DNA of 7,836 nt, taken from contig CAZMGW010000056.1 in the NCBI GenBank assembly GCA_964565935.1, positions 1 through 7,836 of the forward strand, written 5' to 3'. The stretch comes from JBAXAM01 sp964565935. Lineage in GTDB: Bacteria; Pseudomonadota; Gammaproteobacteria; UBA9339. Positions within the stretch are counted from its first letter, which is position 1. The number at the start of each line of letters is the position of its first letter. Positions 1 to 6,428 of the stretch are shown one piece after another. The translations under genes were made by a program, and so were the position numbers. The notes beneath the pieces were generated by a model. That model searched no databases, was not told where the DNA came from, and was given only the letters and a program-made list of their open reading frames with translations.

Positions 1-160
1 AATTATTTTGATTTTTCTCTTTACATAAGACGGGAGTCCATATACAGGGCTGGGTGTGTGGATGCAAAGATAAAACCAAGCTCTGTAAGAGCGAAATAAA
101 ATCCCCCGCGGTTAAACCCCTAGATCCAGTTTTAAAAATTCCCAATGCACAGCCACCATG
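1..160. other. Non-coding upstream region with degenerate repeat
   Basis: No convincing gene lies before 277. The stretch 45-102 looks like a diverged copy of the repeat found at 3534-3669. It has the block CAGGGCTGGGTG (45-56, also at 3615-3626), then a TGTGG...TAAAAC block, then a 5-bp hairpin GCTCT-GTA-AGAGC (80-92) followed by an A/T-rich tail. A CCGCGG-TTAAA-CCCC string (106-120) resembles the CCGCGGGCTAAAGCCC string at 7745-7760. Most of the first 45 bases are unexplained. Confidence 0.45.
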
Positions 161-162
161 CA

Positions 163-205
163 TTTAAGATTTCCTTAATGTTTTATCAAAAACGCCTGCT
201 ACAGT
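163..205 (+). promoter_or_regulatory. PmrA-box-like promoter 1 (for the 277-1179 gene)
   Basis: Two direct half-sites, TTTAA (163-167) and CTTAA (174-178), are separated by six bases (GATTTC), so they repeat every 11 bp. This fits the YTTAA-N6-YTTAA pattern known for PmrA/BasR-type OmpR-family regulators, including those of Legionella and Coxiella. A -10-like TACAGT (200-205) follows after 21 nt, which puts the second half-site over the -35 position, as expected for an activator that replaces a poor -35. Two other boxes in this window have the same layout. The predicted leader is about 65 nt. The regulator's identity is inference. Confidence 0.65.
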
Positions 206-276
206 GAATCATGCGTCTTAAATATTGCATTGCGAATATCTGAGATTTTACTTGATTAAACAATGAGATAAAAAAC

Positions 277-1179
277 ATGAAAAAGAAATTAATAACTGTA
301 GGATTTATTGTTTTAACGGTGCTTGCTTCATCAGCACAAGCTATGTCTGGGTTTGGTGAATTAGCAGATCCAGCAAGAAGAGAAGAGGCGGCACAAGAGA
401 TTTACAAATCTGCTCAATCGGAGTCTCTAAGAAGAGAGGTAGTAGAAACTATCCATAAATTGGCCACATCAGGTCCATTTGTAAGAATGACCGCAGTATG
501 GGCGCTTCGTCACTGTATTGAATCAGAAGATCAAAATGCAAGAATAGCTGCAGTATGGGCACTTCGTCACTGTTTTGAATCAGAGGCGCAGGGTGCAAAA
601 GCAATCGCACGCTATGTGCTTACTAGCTATGCTCAATCAAATAATAAAGCTGAAAGGGAAATTGTAGGACGAGTATTTTGTTATTCGGTTATGTCGGAGA
701 ATCAGGATACAAGAGAATTTGTAGCGCAAACGCTCCATGGTCTTGCTAAATCAGATGATAACCTGGCAAGAGGAATGGTAGCAGCAGTGCTTGAAAATTT
801 GATTAAAGCATGGGACCAAGCAAATAATAAAAACGCAGAACAAGCTGCGGTGGTGATCATTCATAAATTGGCCATGTCAGATAGTCAATATGCGGTCGGA
901 GGCGCAGTATGGGCGCTTAGTCATTGCCGCAAAGGGGGGGGGAATGCACAGGAACTCGCAAGGTACCTAAGCGATCTGATTGCTAAATCGAAAGAGGAGC
1001 TCAACAGAAAGCGGTTAGCAAGTGATCTTTGTAGCAAACAACAACCAGTTAAGGTTAACTTCTCAGATGAGTCAGAGAATCAGAATTCATCAATTGCTGA
1101 ACTGGTCAGTGAAGAGCCGCTCAGCAAAAAGCGGCAAACAACTGGGTCTTGGGACAATGCAAACCAAGATTTGGAATAA
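277..1179 (+). CDS. Exported alpha-solenoid-like protein with 19-residue tandem repeats, unknown function
   Basis: 300 residues, not recognised as a named family. Residues 1-22 form a clear Sec signal peptide (MKKK, hydrophobic core, then AQA before a likely cut after A22). From residue 35 the protein is made of about eleven short helical units starting at 35, 52, 70, 89, 108, 127, 146, 165, 188, 207 and 226. The step is exactly 19 residues from 70 to 165; unit 165 carries a 4-residue insertion. The core pattern is R-x-x-(A/V)-(V/A)-x-x-(L/I)-H-x-L/C. Pairs of units (38 residues) match the size of a HEAT-like repeat, so a helical solenoid used for protein binding is plausible. The last 45 residues or so are polar and probably disordered. 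The start is supported by GAGA (265-268) eight bases upstream. A run of nine G (934-942) lies in the coding frame. The gene has its own PmrA-box-like promoter and converges on the malic enzyme gene. Periplasmic or secreted location is inferred. Confidence 0.8.
   Translation: MKKKLITVGFIVLTVLASSAQAMSGFGELADPARREEAAQEIYKSAQSESLRREVVETIHKLATSGPFVRMTAVWALRHCIESEDQNARIAAVWALRHCFESEAQGAKAIARYVLTSYAQSNNKAEREIVGRVFCYSVMSENQDTREFVAQTLHGLAKSDDNLARGMVAAVLENLIKAWDQANNKNAEQAAVVIIHKLAMSDSQYAVGGAVWALSHCRKGGGNAQELARYLSDLIAKSKEELNRKRLASDLCSKQQPVKVNFSDESENQNSSIAELVSEEPLSKKRQTTGSWDNANQDLE
484..597 (+). repeat. Tandem 57-bp coding repeat
   Basis: Two adjacent 57-bp units (484-540 and 541-597) encode successive 19-residue repeats, both containing AVWALRHC. 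By my count 46 of 57 bases match. A third partial match, GCAGTATGGGCGCTT, occurs again near 904-918, and a shared CATAAATTGGCCA string occurs near 454 and 863. The DNA similarity points to growth of the array by internal duplication. Confidence 0.8.
934..942 (+). repeat. Homopolymeric G9 tract inside a coding region
   Basis: Nine consecutive G encode three glycines at codons 220-222 of the repeat protein. A one-base loss or gain puts the frame onto a stop within about 20 codons (TAA after ...GGT ACC, or after ...GAT TGC), removing the C-terminal repeat and tail. The tract stands out in an AT-rich gene. It could be a phase-variation site, a slippage hot spot, or a place where the assembly is wrong. 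Confidence 0.85.
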
Positions 1180-1208
1180 CCAACGTTTTAAGTAGCACTG
1201 CTATATTT

Positions 1209-1240
1209 AACAACGGTCCCTAAATTGGGACCGTTGTTTT
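1209..1240. terminator. Shared bidirectional Rho-independent terminator
   Basis: A perfect 10-bp stem, CAACGGTCCC (1211-1220) with GGGACCGTTG (1227-1236), is extended by two A-T pairs around the loop TAAATT and followed by TTTT. It ends the + strand repeat-protein gene. Read on the other strand, the same hairpin covers the last codons and the TAG stop (1220-1222) of the malic enzyme gene. Its T-run is stronger on the + strand, so termination may be better in that direction. Confidence 0.85.
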
Positions 1241-2929
1241 ATATGCGATTTTCCAGATATTTTGTTTAATCAGATCGTTAATGTTGGTGTCAGCAGGTAG
1301 GGCAGACAAGCCATTTTTTAATGCCACTGCGGCTACTTTCCCAGCTATTTTTTGGGCAACCCGAGCAGCTTCGGTGATCGGTGGCAAGAGAGGGGCGTTT
1401 GAGTTTTTCAAGCAGGGCGCTTCTTTATAGAGTGTTTCAGTTGTCACCCACAGCATCTCATCACTTACCTCGCGTGATTTGCTCGCAACAACTCCCAAGC
1501 CAATTCCAGGAAATGCCAGCGCATTATTGCATTGGGCGATCACATATTTTTTATTCTTGTGGATTACCGGTTCAAATGGACTGCCGGTTGCGATTAAAGC
1601 GTGGCCATCGGTCCATTTAATTAAATCTGAAGGCTTGGCCTCGCTATTTGCTGTCGGGTTAGAAAGCGGAAAAATAATCGGACGCGCAACATGTTTTGCC
1701 ATTTTTGTGACAACCTCTTGGGTGAAGCTATTTGCTGCGGTAGAGCAGCCAATCAAAATAGTGGGTTTTACATTTTTTATCACTTCCAAAAGTGAAATGG
1801 CTTTGCGGTTTTTCACTTGCCAATTTTTTACTTCGGCAACTTTGCGTAAATACGGTTTTTGGGTTGAAATAATATTTTTTGACTCTTCAGTAATCAGGCC
1901 GTCGATGTCCAATAGCCAAAAGCGCTCACGTGCTTTTGCTTGCGTTAGCCCCGCGCGTTGCATGCCAATTGTGATTAAATTTGCAATCCCAGTCGCAGCG
2001 CTGCCAGCGCCTAAAATCACGATCCGCTGGTCAGTCAGTTTTTGTTTTGAGGCTTTAATCGCAGCAAGAATTGCAGCAAGAGTCGTAACCGCCGTACCCT
2101 GAATGTCATCATTGAAAGAGCAGATTTTTTTACGATGGCGCTCTAAAATTACCGGGGCATTGGTTCTTCCGAAATCTTCCCATTGCAGCAGCACGTTCGG
2201 CAGCTTTCGTTTTAAAACCGCGACAAATTCATCGATAAAGTTCAAATACTTGCTGCCGGTTAGTCGCGGATGTCGCCAACCGAGGTACATCGGGTCATCT
2301 AACAGCTTTTTATTATTGGTGCCAACATCCAGAACTATTGGCAGGGTTCTCATTGGATCAATTCTGCCAAAAAGCGAATAGAGCATTAGTTTGCCGATTG
2401 GGATACCAATGCCGCCAACGCCTTGATCGCCGATTCCCAAAATGCGCTCGCCGTCGGTGACGACGATCAGATCAATTTCTTCGCATGAGCGATTATCAAT
2501 AATTTTTGCCAAGTGATCTTTGTCTGGATAGGAGATGTAAAGTCCGTGAGGGCGGCGAAACTCATTGCTGAAGGTTTGGCAGTTGATAGCGACTTGTGGG
2601 GTGTAGATAAGTGGCGTTATTTCTTCGATATGGTCCGAGGCTAGCTTATAAAATAATAATTGATTTGTGTTGTATAACTCATTGAGGAATATATTTTTTT
2701 GTTTTGGGTTGTCATACGATTTTAATTGTTTGTATGCTCTAACAACCTGCTCATTTAGGGTTTCGACGCGTTGAGGCAGCTTTCCCAATAAATTGAATTT
2801 TTTTCGTTCTTCGACGGTAAAAGCTGTCCCTTTATTTAACTGAGGAGTGTTTAATAATTCGTCCCCTTTCAGCGTGGTTTCGACGTGTTGCTGACCAGAG
2901 GAAGTTGTTTTGATTTTGTAACTAAACAT
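1220..2929 (-). CDS. maeA: NAD-dependent malic enzyme (malate dehydrogenase, oxaloacetate-decarboxylating)
   Basis: Cytosolic enzyme that oxidatively decarboxylates L-malate to pyruvate and CO2 with reduction of NAD+, linking the TCA cycle to pyruvate. Length (569 residues) fits the large-subunit malic enzymes such as E. coli MaeA (about 565). Visible family signatures, numbered from the ATG: PLIYTP with catalytic Tyr109; GIGDQGVGGIGIPIGK with catalytic Lys180; QWEDFG with metal ligands Glu251 and Asp252; FNDDIQGTA with Asp274/275; and a Rossmann motif GAGSAATG near 307-314. I chose the ATG at 2929 over the upstream in-frame TTG (2935). The AAGGA ribosome binding site touches that TTG with no spacing but sits six bases from the ATG. 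The 3' end lies in the terminator shared with the convergent gene. The gene is monocistronic, and I saw no clear promoter in the AT-rich stretch behind it. Confidence 0.96.
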   Translation of the reverse strand: MFSYKIKTTSSGQQHVETTLKGDELLNTPQLNKGTAFTVEERKKFNLLGKLPQRVETLNEQVVRAYKQLKSYDNPKQKNIFLNELYNTNQLLFYKLASDHIEEITPLIYTPQVAINCQTFSNEFRRPHGLYISYPDKDHLAKIIDNRSCEEIDLIVVTDGERILGIGDQGVGGIGIPIGKLMLYSLFGRIDPMRTLPIVLDVGTNNKKLLDDPMYLGWRHPRLTGSKYLNFIDEFVAVLKRKLPNVLLQWEDFGRTNAPVILERHRKKICSFNDDIQGTAVTTLAAILAAIKASKQKLTDQRIVILGAGSAATGIANLITIGMQRAGLTQAKARERFWLLDIDGLITEESKNIISTQKPYLRKVAEVKNWQVKNRKAISLLEVIKNVKPTILIGCSTAANSFTQEVVTKMAKHVARPIIFPLSNPTANSEAKPSDLIKWTDGHALIATGSPFEPVIHKNKKYVIAQCNNALAFPGIGLGVVASKSREVSDEMLWVTTETLYKEAPCLKNSNAPLLPPITEAARVAQKIAGKVAAVALKNGLSALPADTNINDLIKQNIWKIAYKTTVPI

Positions 2930-2956
2930 GCCCAATCCTTTTTTTAGAGGATTATT

Positions 2957-3010
2957 ATGGCTGAAAAAAATCGAAAAGCTAGGGATAAGCTATTAAAATT
3001 TTATCAATAA
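2957..3010 (+). CDS. Possible 17-codon micro-ORF (or 5' remnant of a broken gene)
   Basis: ATG at 2957, preceded after seven bases by AGAGGA, opens a 17-residue reading frame, MAEKNRKARDKLLKFYQ, closed by TAA at 3008. The peptide is strongly basic and could form an amphipathic helix. It is divergent from the malic enzyme gene, with 27 bp between start codons; the two ribosome binding sites form the arms of an inverted repeat, AATCCT (2934-2939) and AGGATT (2948-2953). It ends just where the repeat-rich region begins, so it may be a gene truncated by repeat insertion. No promoter was identified and no family recognised. Good start context is the only support. Confidence 0.3.
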   Translation: MAEKNRKARDKLLKFYQ

Positions 3011-3065
3011 TTTTAAATCAGAGCAGGCCTTAGCCTGTGTTGGTGTGGATAAATCGTGCGAGCTT

Positions 3066-3176
3066 TGTGCACCTCTCGATGATGTTGTTTTAGGGACGTC
3101 GTGAATACATCCCTGTAGACTCGCATTCGGCATCCTGCCTCATAGCGCTCTAAAACAACATCATCTCGGATGCACA
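3066..3176. repeat. 111-nt stem-loop repeat element
   Basis: A perfect 16-bp inverted repeat, GATGATGTTGTTTTAG (3078-3093) with its complement (3150-3165), is extended outward by TGTGCA (3066-3071) and TGCACA (3171-3176) across a short mismatched bulge. The 56-nt interior contains smaller self-complementary parts (AGGG...CCCT; GGC-ATCCT-GCC). The layout is that of a REP/MITE-like dispersed element, not a gene. An open frame across it (3013-3198, -) is a by-product of the palindrome. Confidence 0.7.
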
Positions 3177-3262
3177 CGCTGCGCTGCTTTGATATCAAAT
3201 AAGAGATGCTGCTTGGGAATGGCTTGTTGATCCAAGAGTTTTTTTGGTAGGCCTGCGGGTAC

Positions 3263-3329
3263 CGGGTATGTGGCTAAATTTAAAACAGCCCCGAAGGGGC
3301 GCGATAATTATTTCGCCCCTTCAGGGCTC
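3263..3329. repeat. Hairpin repeat, short composite copy
   Basis: Begins with a 27-bp block (3263-3289) repeated exactly at 3534-3560. It continues directly into the hairpin GCCCC-GAA-GGGGC (3288-3300) and the tail GCGATAATT (3301-3309), which match the right end of the longer copy at 3648-3669. An inverted hairpin of the same type, CGCCCCTTCAGGGCT (3314-3328), follows. It looks like the longer copy with its roughly 90-bp centre removed. Confidence 0.75.
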
Positions 3330-3335
3330 TAATAC

Positions 3336-3424
3336 TAGGGACATCCTTTCCTAGGGTTCCCGTCGCCACGTTGTGGCTCGGTCACCCTGGGCTATAGATC
3401 TTGTGTTTCCTTCGGAACGCTTTT
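3336..3424. repeat. Multi-hairpin repeat module
   Basis: Contains a hairpin GCCAC-GTT-GTGGC (3365-3377), the conserved stretch 3373-3402 ending in GCTATAGATCTT, and a second hairpin with loop TTC near 3407-3419 (TTCC-TTC-GGAA). The stretch 3373-3402 recurs in inverted orientation at 7804-7833 with 25 of 30 bases equal by my count, and there too a short GC hairpin follows. This marks a dispersed, modular palindromic repeat with no coding function. Confidence 0.7.
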
Positions 3425-3533
3425 GATCCTGCCTATTCGTTAAGTTGCTCCACATTATAAATATTTTACTTTCTTCTAATAAGCATTTTTGATGCTATCC
3501 CACCAATTACACCATGCTTGTGAGTAATGAACT

Positions 3534-3669
3534 CGGGTATGTGGCTAAATTTAAAACAGCTCCGCAGGAGCAAAAGGCTTCACCAGCCCAGCCTAAGCCG
3601 CGTTTTTTGCGGCGCAGGGCTGGGTGAGGAGAGTAGAATAATCTTAAGCTCCGAAGGAGCGTGATAATT
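3534..3669. repeat. Hairpin repeat, long copy
   Basis: Three parts are visible: the 27-bp left block (3534-3560, identical to 3263-3289) running into a GCTCC-GCA-GGAGC hairpin (3559-3571); a long central hairpin (about 3581-3627) whose outer arms CACC-AGCCC and GGGCTGGGTG pair with one bulge and whose inner arms are GCCGC and GCGGC; and a right-end hairpin GCTCC-GAA-GGAGC with tail GTGATAATT (3648-3669). It ends ten bases before the -35 of the aminopeptidase promoter, so it may have supplied or displaced upstream regulatory sequence. Confidence 0.7.
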
Positions 3670-3678
3670 CTTTTTGCA

Positions 3679-3707
3679 TTGGAATTTCTATGGGTAGTCT
3701 ATATAAT
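3679..3707 (+). promoter_or_regulatory. Sigma-70 promoter of the aminopeptidase gene
   Basis: The -35-like TTGGAA (3679-3684) is separated by exactly 17 bp from a perfect -10 TATAAT (3702-3707). The start codon is 36 nt beyond the -10, giving a leader of roughly 28 nt that carries the ribosome binding site AAGGAG (3733-3738), four bases before the ATG. No operator is evident, which fits constitutive expression. Confidence 0.75.
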
Positions 3708-3742
3708 CGTCGCCAACCCACATCAATTTTTTAAGGAGTTTT

Positions 3743-5131
3743 ATGCTCAACTGTTTTGCATCTGATACTAAAAACATTGCCATCACCATAATCCCAATCT
3801 GTCAAAACGATTTCGCGAAATGGCTTGGCGCGCAACCAGAGCGCATTAAAAATTTTGTTGCTAGCAACGATTTTTCCGCCAAGCCAAACAGTTTTTGTTT
3901 GATTACGGATCTAAACGGCAATTTGGAAAAGGTGTTGTTGGGGCTTGAAAACTCTGATGACTTTTTGGCTTTTGGTGCTTTGCCGGCCGTATTACCAGCG
4001 GGTTGTTATCGGGTAGATGCGCCAGATTTTTCTTCCGAGCAGCTTGAATATGCGGCGATCGGTTGGGGTATGGGAAGTTATCAGTTCACTCAATATAAAA
4101 AAGCTAAAGAATTTGCTGCAAAGCTTTTGTGCCAAGAAAAATATGATCTCAACAAGATAAACTCGATTGTTTCCTCTGTTTTTTTAGTACGCGATTTGAT
4201 TAACACACCAGCTGGGGATTTGTATCCAGAAAAGTTAGCAGATGTAGCTGCAGGGTTGGCTAAAGAGTTTGGTGCGGAATTTAATAAAGTTACAGGCGAA
4301 GAGCTACGGAAGAACTTTCCGGCAGTTTATGCGGTTGGGTATGGCAGCAAAAAACAGCCGCTATTAATAGATTTGCGCTTCGGTGATGTTAATGCACCCA
4401 AAGTGGTGTTGGTGGGTAAGGGCGTGTGTTTTGATAGCGGTGGGTTACAGCTAAAAACTTCTTCTGGCATGCTGCTGATGAAAAAGGACATGGCTGGTGC
4501 GGCGCATGTGTTAGGACTTGCGCGCATGATCATGGCTGCGAAACTGCCTATAAATTTGCGTGTGATTATTCCAGCGGTGGAAAATTTACCTTCAGGCGAT
4601 TCGTTAAAACCAGGCGATATTATCTCAACTCGCAAAGGCTTGAGTATCGAGATTGCAAATACGGACGCTGAAGGAAGGCTGATTTTAGCGGATGCTTTGG
4701 CGCTTGCCTCGGAATGGCAGCCGAAATTAATTTTAGATTTTGCGACTTTAACCGGCGCAGCACGGGTAGCTTTGGGTAACGATATCGTTGCTTTATTTAC
4801 GCCAGATGACAAATTAGCAAAAGATATTGTTGCCGCGATGACCAAAGAAAAAGAGCCGGTTTGGCAGATGCCGTTGTATCAGCCATATTTAGAAATACTC
4901 AAAAGCAATAATGCTGATTTTAAAAATGCTTCTACGTCAGATGGTCCGACAGGTGGCGCCATCACCGCCGCTTTGATGCTGCAACAGTTTGTTTCTCCCG
5001 AAACCCAATGGGCGCATTTTGATATGAATGCGTATAACGCAAAATCAAAACCCGGACACCCAGAAGGCGGAGAGGCTGAGTGCCTGAAAGGCGTGTTTAG
5101 ATATCTTCAGAAGAGCTTTGGTAATGCCTGA
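3743..5131 (+). CDS. M17 family leucyl aminopeptidase
   Basis: Cytosolic two-metal exopeptidase that releases N-terminal amino acids from peptides, usually as a homohexamer. 462 residues, about 40 fewer than E. coli PepA (503), with the difference in the variable N-terminal domain. The catalytic domain is complete: VGKGVCFDSGG with metal ligands Lys226 and Asp231, catalytic Lys238, Asp249 in KKDMAGAA, and NTDAEGRL with Asp308, Glu310 and catalytic Arg312. Every one is offset by 44 from the E. coli PepA numbering (270, 275, 282, 293, 352, 354, 356). The shorter N-terminus makes it unlikely to share PepA's DNA-binding role in Xer recombination (inference). The start is set by AAGGAG four bases upstream and a strong promoter. 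It appears monocistronic. I found no convincing terminator hairpin between its stop and the next promoter, so some read-through into the lipoprotein gene is possible. Confidence 0.95.
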   Translation: MLNCFASDTKNIAITIIPICQNDFAKWLGAQPERIKNFVASNDFSAKPNSFCLITDLNGNLEKVLLGLENSDDFLAFGALPAVLPAGCYRVDAPDFSSEQLEYAAIGWGMGSYQFTQYKKAKEFAAKLLCQEKYDLNKINSIVSSVFLVRDLINTPAGDLYPEKLADVAAGLAKEFGAEFNKVTGEELRKNFPAVYAVGYGSKKQPLLIDLRFGDVNAPKVVLVGKGVCFDSGGLQLKTSSGMLLMKKDMAGAAHVLGLARMIMAAKLPINLRVIIPAVENLPSGDSLKPGDIISTRKGLSIEIANTDAEGRLILADALALASEWQPKLILDFATLTGAARVALGNDIVALFTPDDKLAKDIVAAMTKEKEPVWQMPLYQPYLEILKSNNADFKNASTSDGPTGGAITAALMLQQFVSPETQWAHFDMNAYNAKSKPGHPEGGEAECLKGVFRYLQKSFGNA

Positions 5132-5175
5132 TTAGTTCCTCGTTTGATACGTGTTACCATTTTTATTATTAGCCA

Positions 5176-5218
5176 TTTAAGCTTTCCTTAATGTTTCTTG
5201 TAAAAAAAAAGATATTAT
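5176..5218 (+). promoter_or_regulatory. PmrA-box-like promoter 2 (for the lipoprotein gene)
   Basis: Half-sites TTTAA (5176-5180) and CTTAA (5187-5191) flank GCTTTC. After 21 nt comes TATTAT (5213-5218), the best -10 of the three. The box differs from the other two by one base in the spacer. The leader is about 70 nt, and AGAAGG (5284-5289) serves as ribosome binding site seven bases before the ATG. Confidence 0.68.
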
Positions 5219-5296
5219 GTCGATGATCCAATAATTCATCAACGATGCTTTTATAATCGGATTAAAAAATACTATTATCATAAAGAAGGTAAATAA

Positions 5297-5686
5297 ATGT
5301 TAAACAAAAAATTAATGATCAGTCTGCTTTGTGCACCATTATTATCGGGTTGTTCCGTATTTATGGCGGCACATAAAACCGGCGTCGATGCCGAAAAACT
5401 AGGTGAATGTCGTACCCGCGCTTGCATTATTTCCAAGGGAGCAGTTCCTGTTCACACTAAAAAAGACAGTAAAGGGGAAATCACTGAAGAAACCTATCAA
5501 GTAAAAAAACCAACCGGATCTGCTGCTCGCGCTGTAATGCACGGCGGGCTTGATGTGTTAACTTGTGGTCTTTGGGAAGTTATTGGTACCCCTGTGGAAG
5601 GAACTTTGGACAAAGATAAATTCTACACAATAAAAGTCACTTATCAAAAAGACGGTGAGACCGTTAAGGCTGTACAGTTAAACTAA
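5297..5686 (+). CDS. Small outer-membrane-type lipoprotein, conserved hypothetical
   Basis: 129 residues. A short lipoprotein signal peptide ends in the lipobox L16-S17-G18-C19, so the mature protein should start with a lipidated Cys19; Ser at +2 favours the outer membrane. The start SVFMAA after the cysteine and the block HGGLDVLTCGLWEVIGTPVEG (82-102, shown here in full as two parts: HGGLDVLTCG and LWEVIGTPVEG) match a gammaproteobacterial hypothetical lipoprotein family I remember from Pseudomonas-type genomes. In that family an N-terminal part somewhat like BamE/SmpA precedes this block. Its function is not known to me. The gene is set apart as its own unit by a PmrA-box-like promoter and a strong terminator. 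Regulation by a PmrA-like system would suit an envelope protein. Confidence 0.85.
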   Translation: MLNKKLMISLLCAPLLSGCSVFMAAHKTGVDAEKLGECRTRACIISKGAVPVHTKKDSKGEITEETYQVKKPTGSAARAVMHGGLDVLTCGLWEVIGTPVEGTLDKDKFYTIKVTYQKDGETVKAVQLN

Positions 5687-5728
5687 TATTGAGCTATGGT
5701 TTGTGAATATTGTCGGTTATTTCATCTA

Positions 5729-5757
5729 AAGCGAACACGGAAGTTCGCTTTTTATTT
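5729..5757 (+). terminator. Rho-independent terminator of the lipoprotein gene
   Basis: Stem AAGCGAAC (5729-5736) pairs perfectly with GTTCGCTT (5743-5750) around the six-base loop ACGGAA and runs into TTTATTT. It separates the lipoprotein gene from the TPR-like gene downstream. Confidence 0.9.
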
Positions 5758-5803
5758 GGTTAGTGTAATCCTGATTTCGTGGCTGTAATTTACATAAGAA
5801 TAT

Positions 5804-6316
5804 ATGAAAAACAAAAACTGGTTGTCCAAATTAATTTTTACTACTTTGATTTGTTGCGCGTCTTTGTGTTTCAGTGCGGATGCTTTGTGCCAGCCAGATC
5901 TGGTGGAGAGAGCGCTTCCTGGCGGATATAAGGTGGTTGTGCCCCGGCAAGAAGGCTTTGATGGTGCTGATGTGTTGGCCGAGTTAACTAGTCTTCTTGG
6001 TCATATTGATAGCCAGGATGAATATGGCGAGTGGCTGAAAAATTCAGATAATCACGATAAAATTTATTATAGTCGTGGGATATTCCTGTGGAGTTTGAAC
6101 AGAATTTCAGAAGCATTGGATGATTTTAAGCATATTCCTGAAAATTATGGCTGTCCTTGCGGTTTTATGGTGGTGGTAAATGGCAAAGAGACTTTTGTTC
6201 CGCTAGTTATTAAAAATGCTCCTATTCCCGATCTTCAATTACAAGAAGAAGCAACCCAAACAGAAGATGAGCCCATAGCTTGTCGGACTAGAGCGCGATT
6301 AGCAGCAGCCCCCTAG
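5804..6316 (+). CDS. Exported TPR-like protein, paralogue A, unknown function
   Basis: 170 residues. Residues 1-27 form a Sec signal peptide (MKNKNWLSK, hydrophobic core, ADA before the likely cut), followed by Cys29. Residues 55-113 resemble the protein encoded at 6534-6989, and IYYSRGIFLWSLNRISEAL reads like a tetratricopeptide helix pair. The C-terminal third (CPCGFMVVVNGKETF, then a polar tail ending CRTRARLAAAP) has no counterpart in the paralogue. With its paralogue it shares 22 of the first 29 residues and 70 of 87 bases by my count. The start has only a weak ribosome binding site (TAAGAA). TGTAAT (5784-5789) may be its -10, but no good -35 and no PmrA-like box are seen, unlike the paralogue. 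Periplasmic or secreted location is inferred; no family recognised. Confidence 0.72.
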   Translation: MKNKNWLSKLIFTTLICCASLCFSADALCQPDLVERALPGGYKVVVPRQEGFDGADVLAELTSLLGHIDSQDEYGEWLKNSDNHDKIYYSRGIFLWSLNRISEALDDFKHIPENYGCPCGFMVVVNGKETFVPLVIKNAPIPDLQLQEEATQTEDEPIACRTRARLAAAP

Positions 6317-6344
6317 CGTTTTTTGGAGCATGTTGCCGAATAGT

Positions 6345-6365
6345 ACTAATAAGCATGGTATTAGT
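6345..6365. repeat. AT-rich inverted repeat after paralogue A
   Basis: ACTAATA (6345-6351) and TATTAGT (6359-6365) pair perfectly around AGCATGG, 29 bases after the stop codon of the 5804-6316 gene. The stem is weak and no T-run follows, so at best it stabilises the 3' end of the mRNA. Confidence 0.35.
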
Positions 6366-6428
6366 TGTTCGTTTATTAATTCATTGTTTAATTCTAAAAT
6401 AGCATTGCCTTTTTATTATCGCCAGCCA

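Noticed and set aside
1381..2381. Three + strand frames inside the malic enzyme gene
   Set aside because: They are antisense shadows of a strongly conserved enzyme and have no family features.
3013..3198. 61-codon frame on the minus strand
   Set aside because: It runs straight through the 111-nt palindrome; the protein is low in hydrophobic order and resembles the spurious frames seen in palindromic repeats. No ribosome binding site stands out.
3263..3669. Possible CRISPR array in the repeat-rich gap
   Set aside because: The repeats are few, unequal in length, internally palindromic and not evenly spaced by unique spacers; no cas gene is near.
4327..4845. 172-codon minus-strand frame inside the aminopeptidase gene
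   Set aside because: Antisense to the catalytic core of the M17 enzyme; length comes from codon bias of the real gene.
20..5799. 11-base match TTTACATAAGA at 20-30 and 5789-5799
   Set aside because: Flanks do not match, and an AT-rich 11-mer can recur by chance in this length; not treated as a regulatory element.
5407..6300. CRTRA peptide in both the lipoprotein and TPR-like paralogue A
   Set aside because: Five residues only, with different codons and unrelated surroundings.
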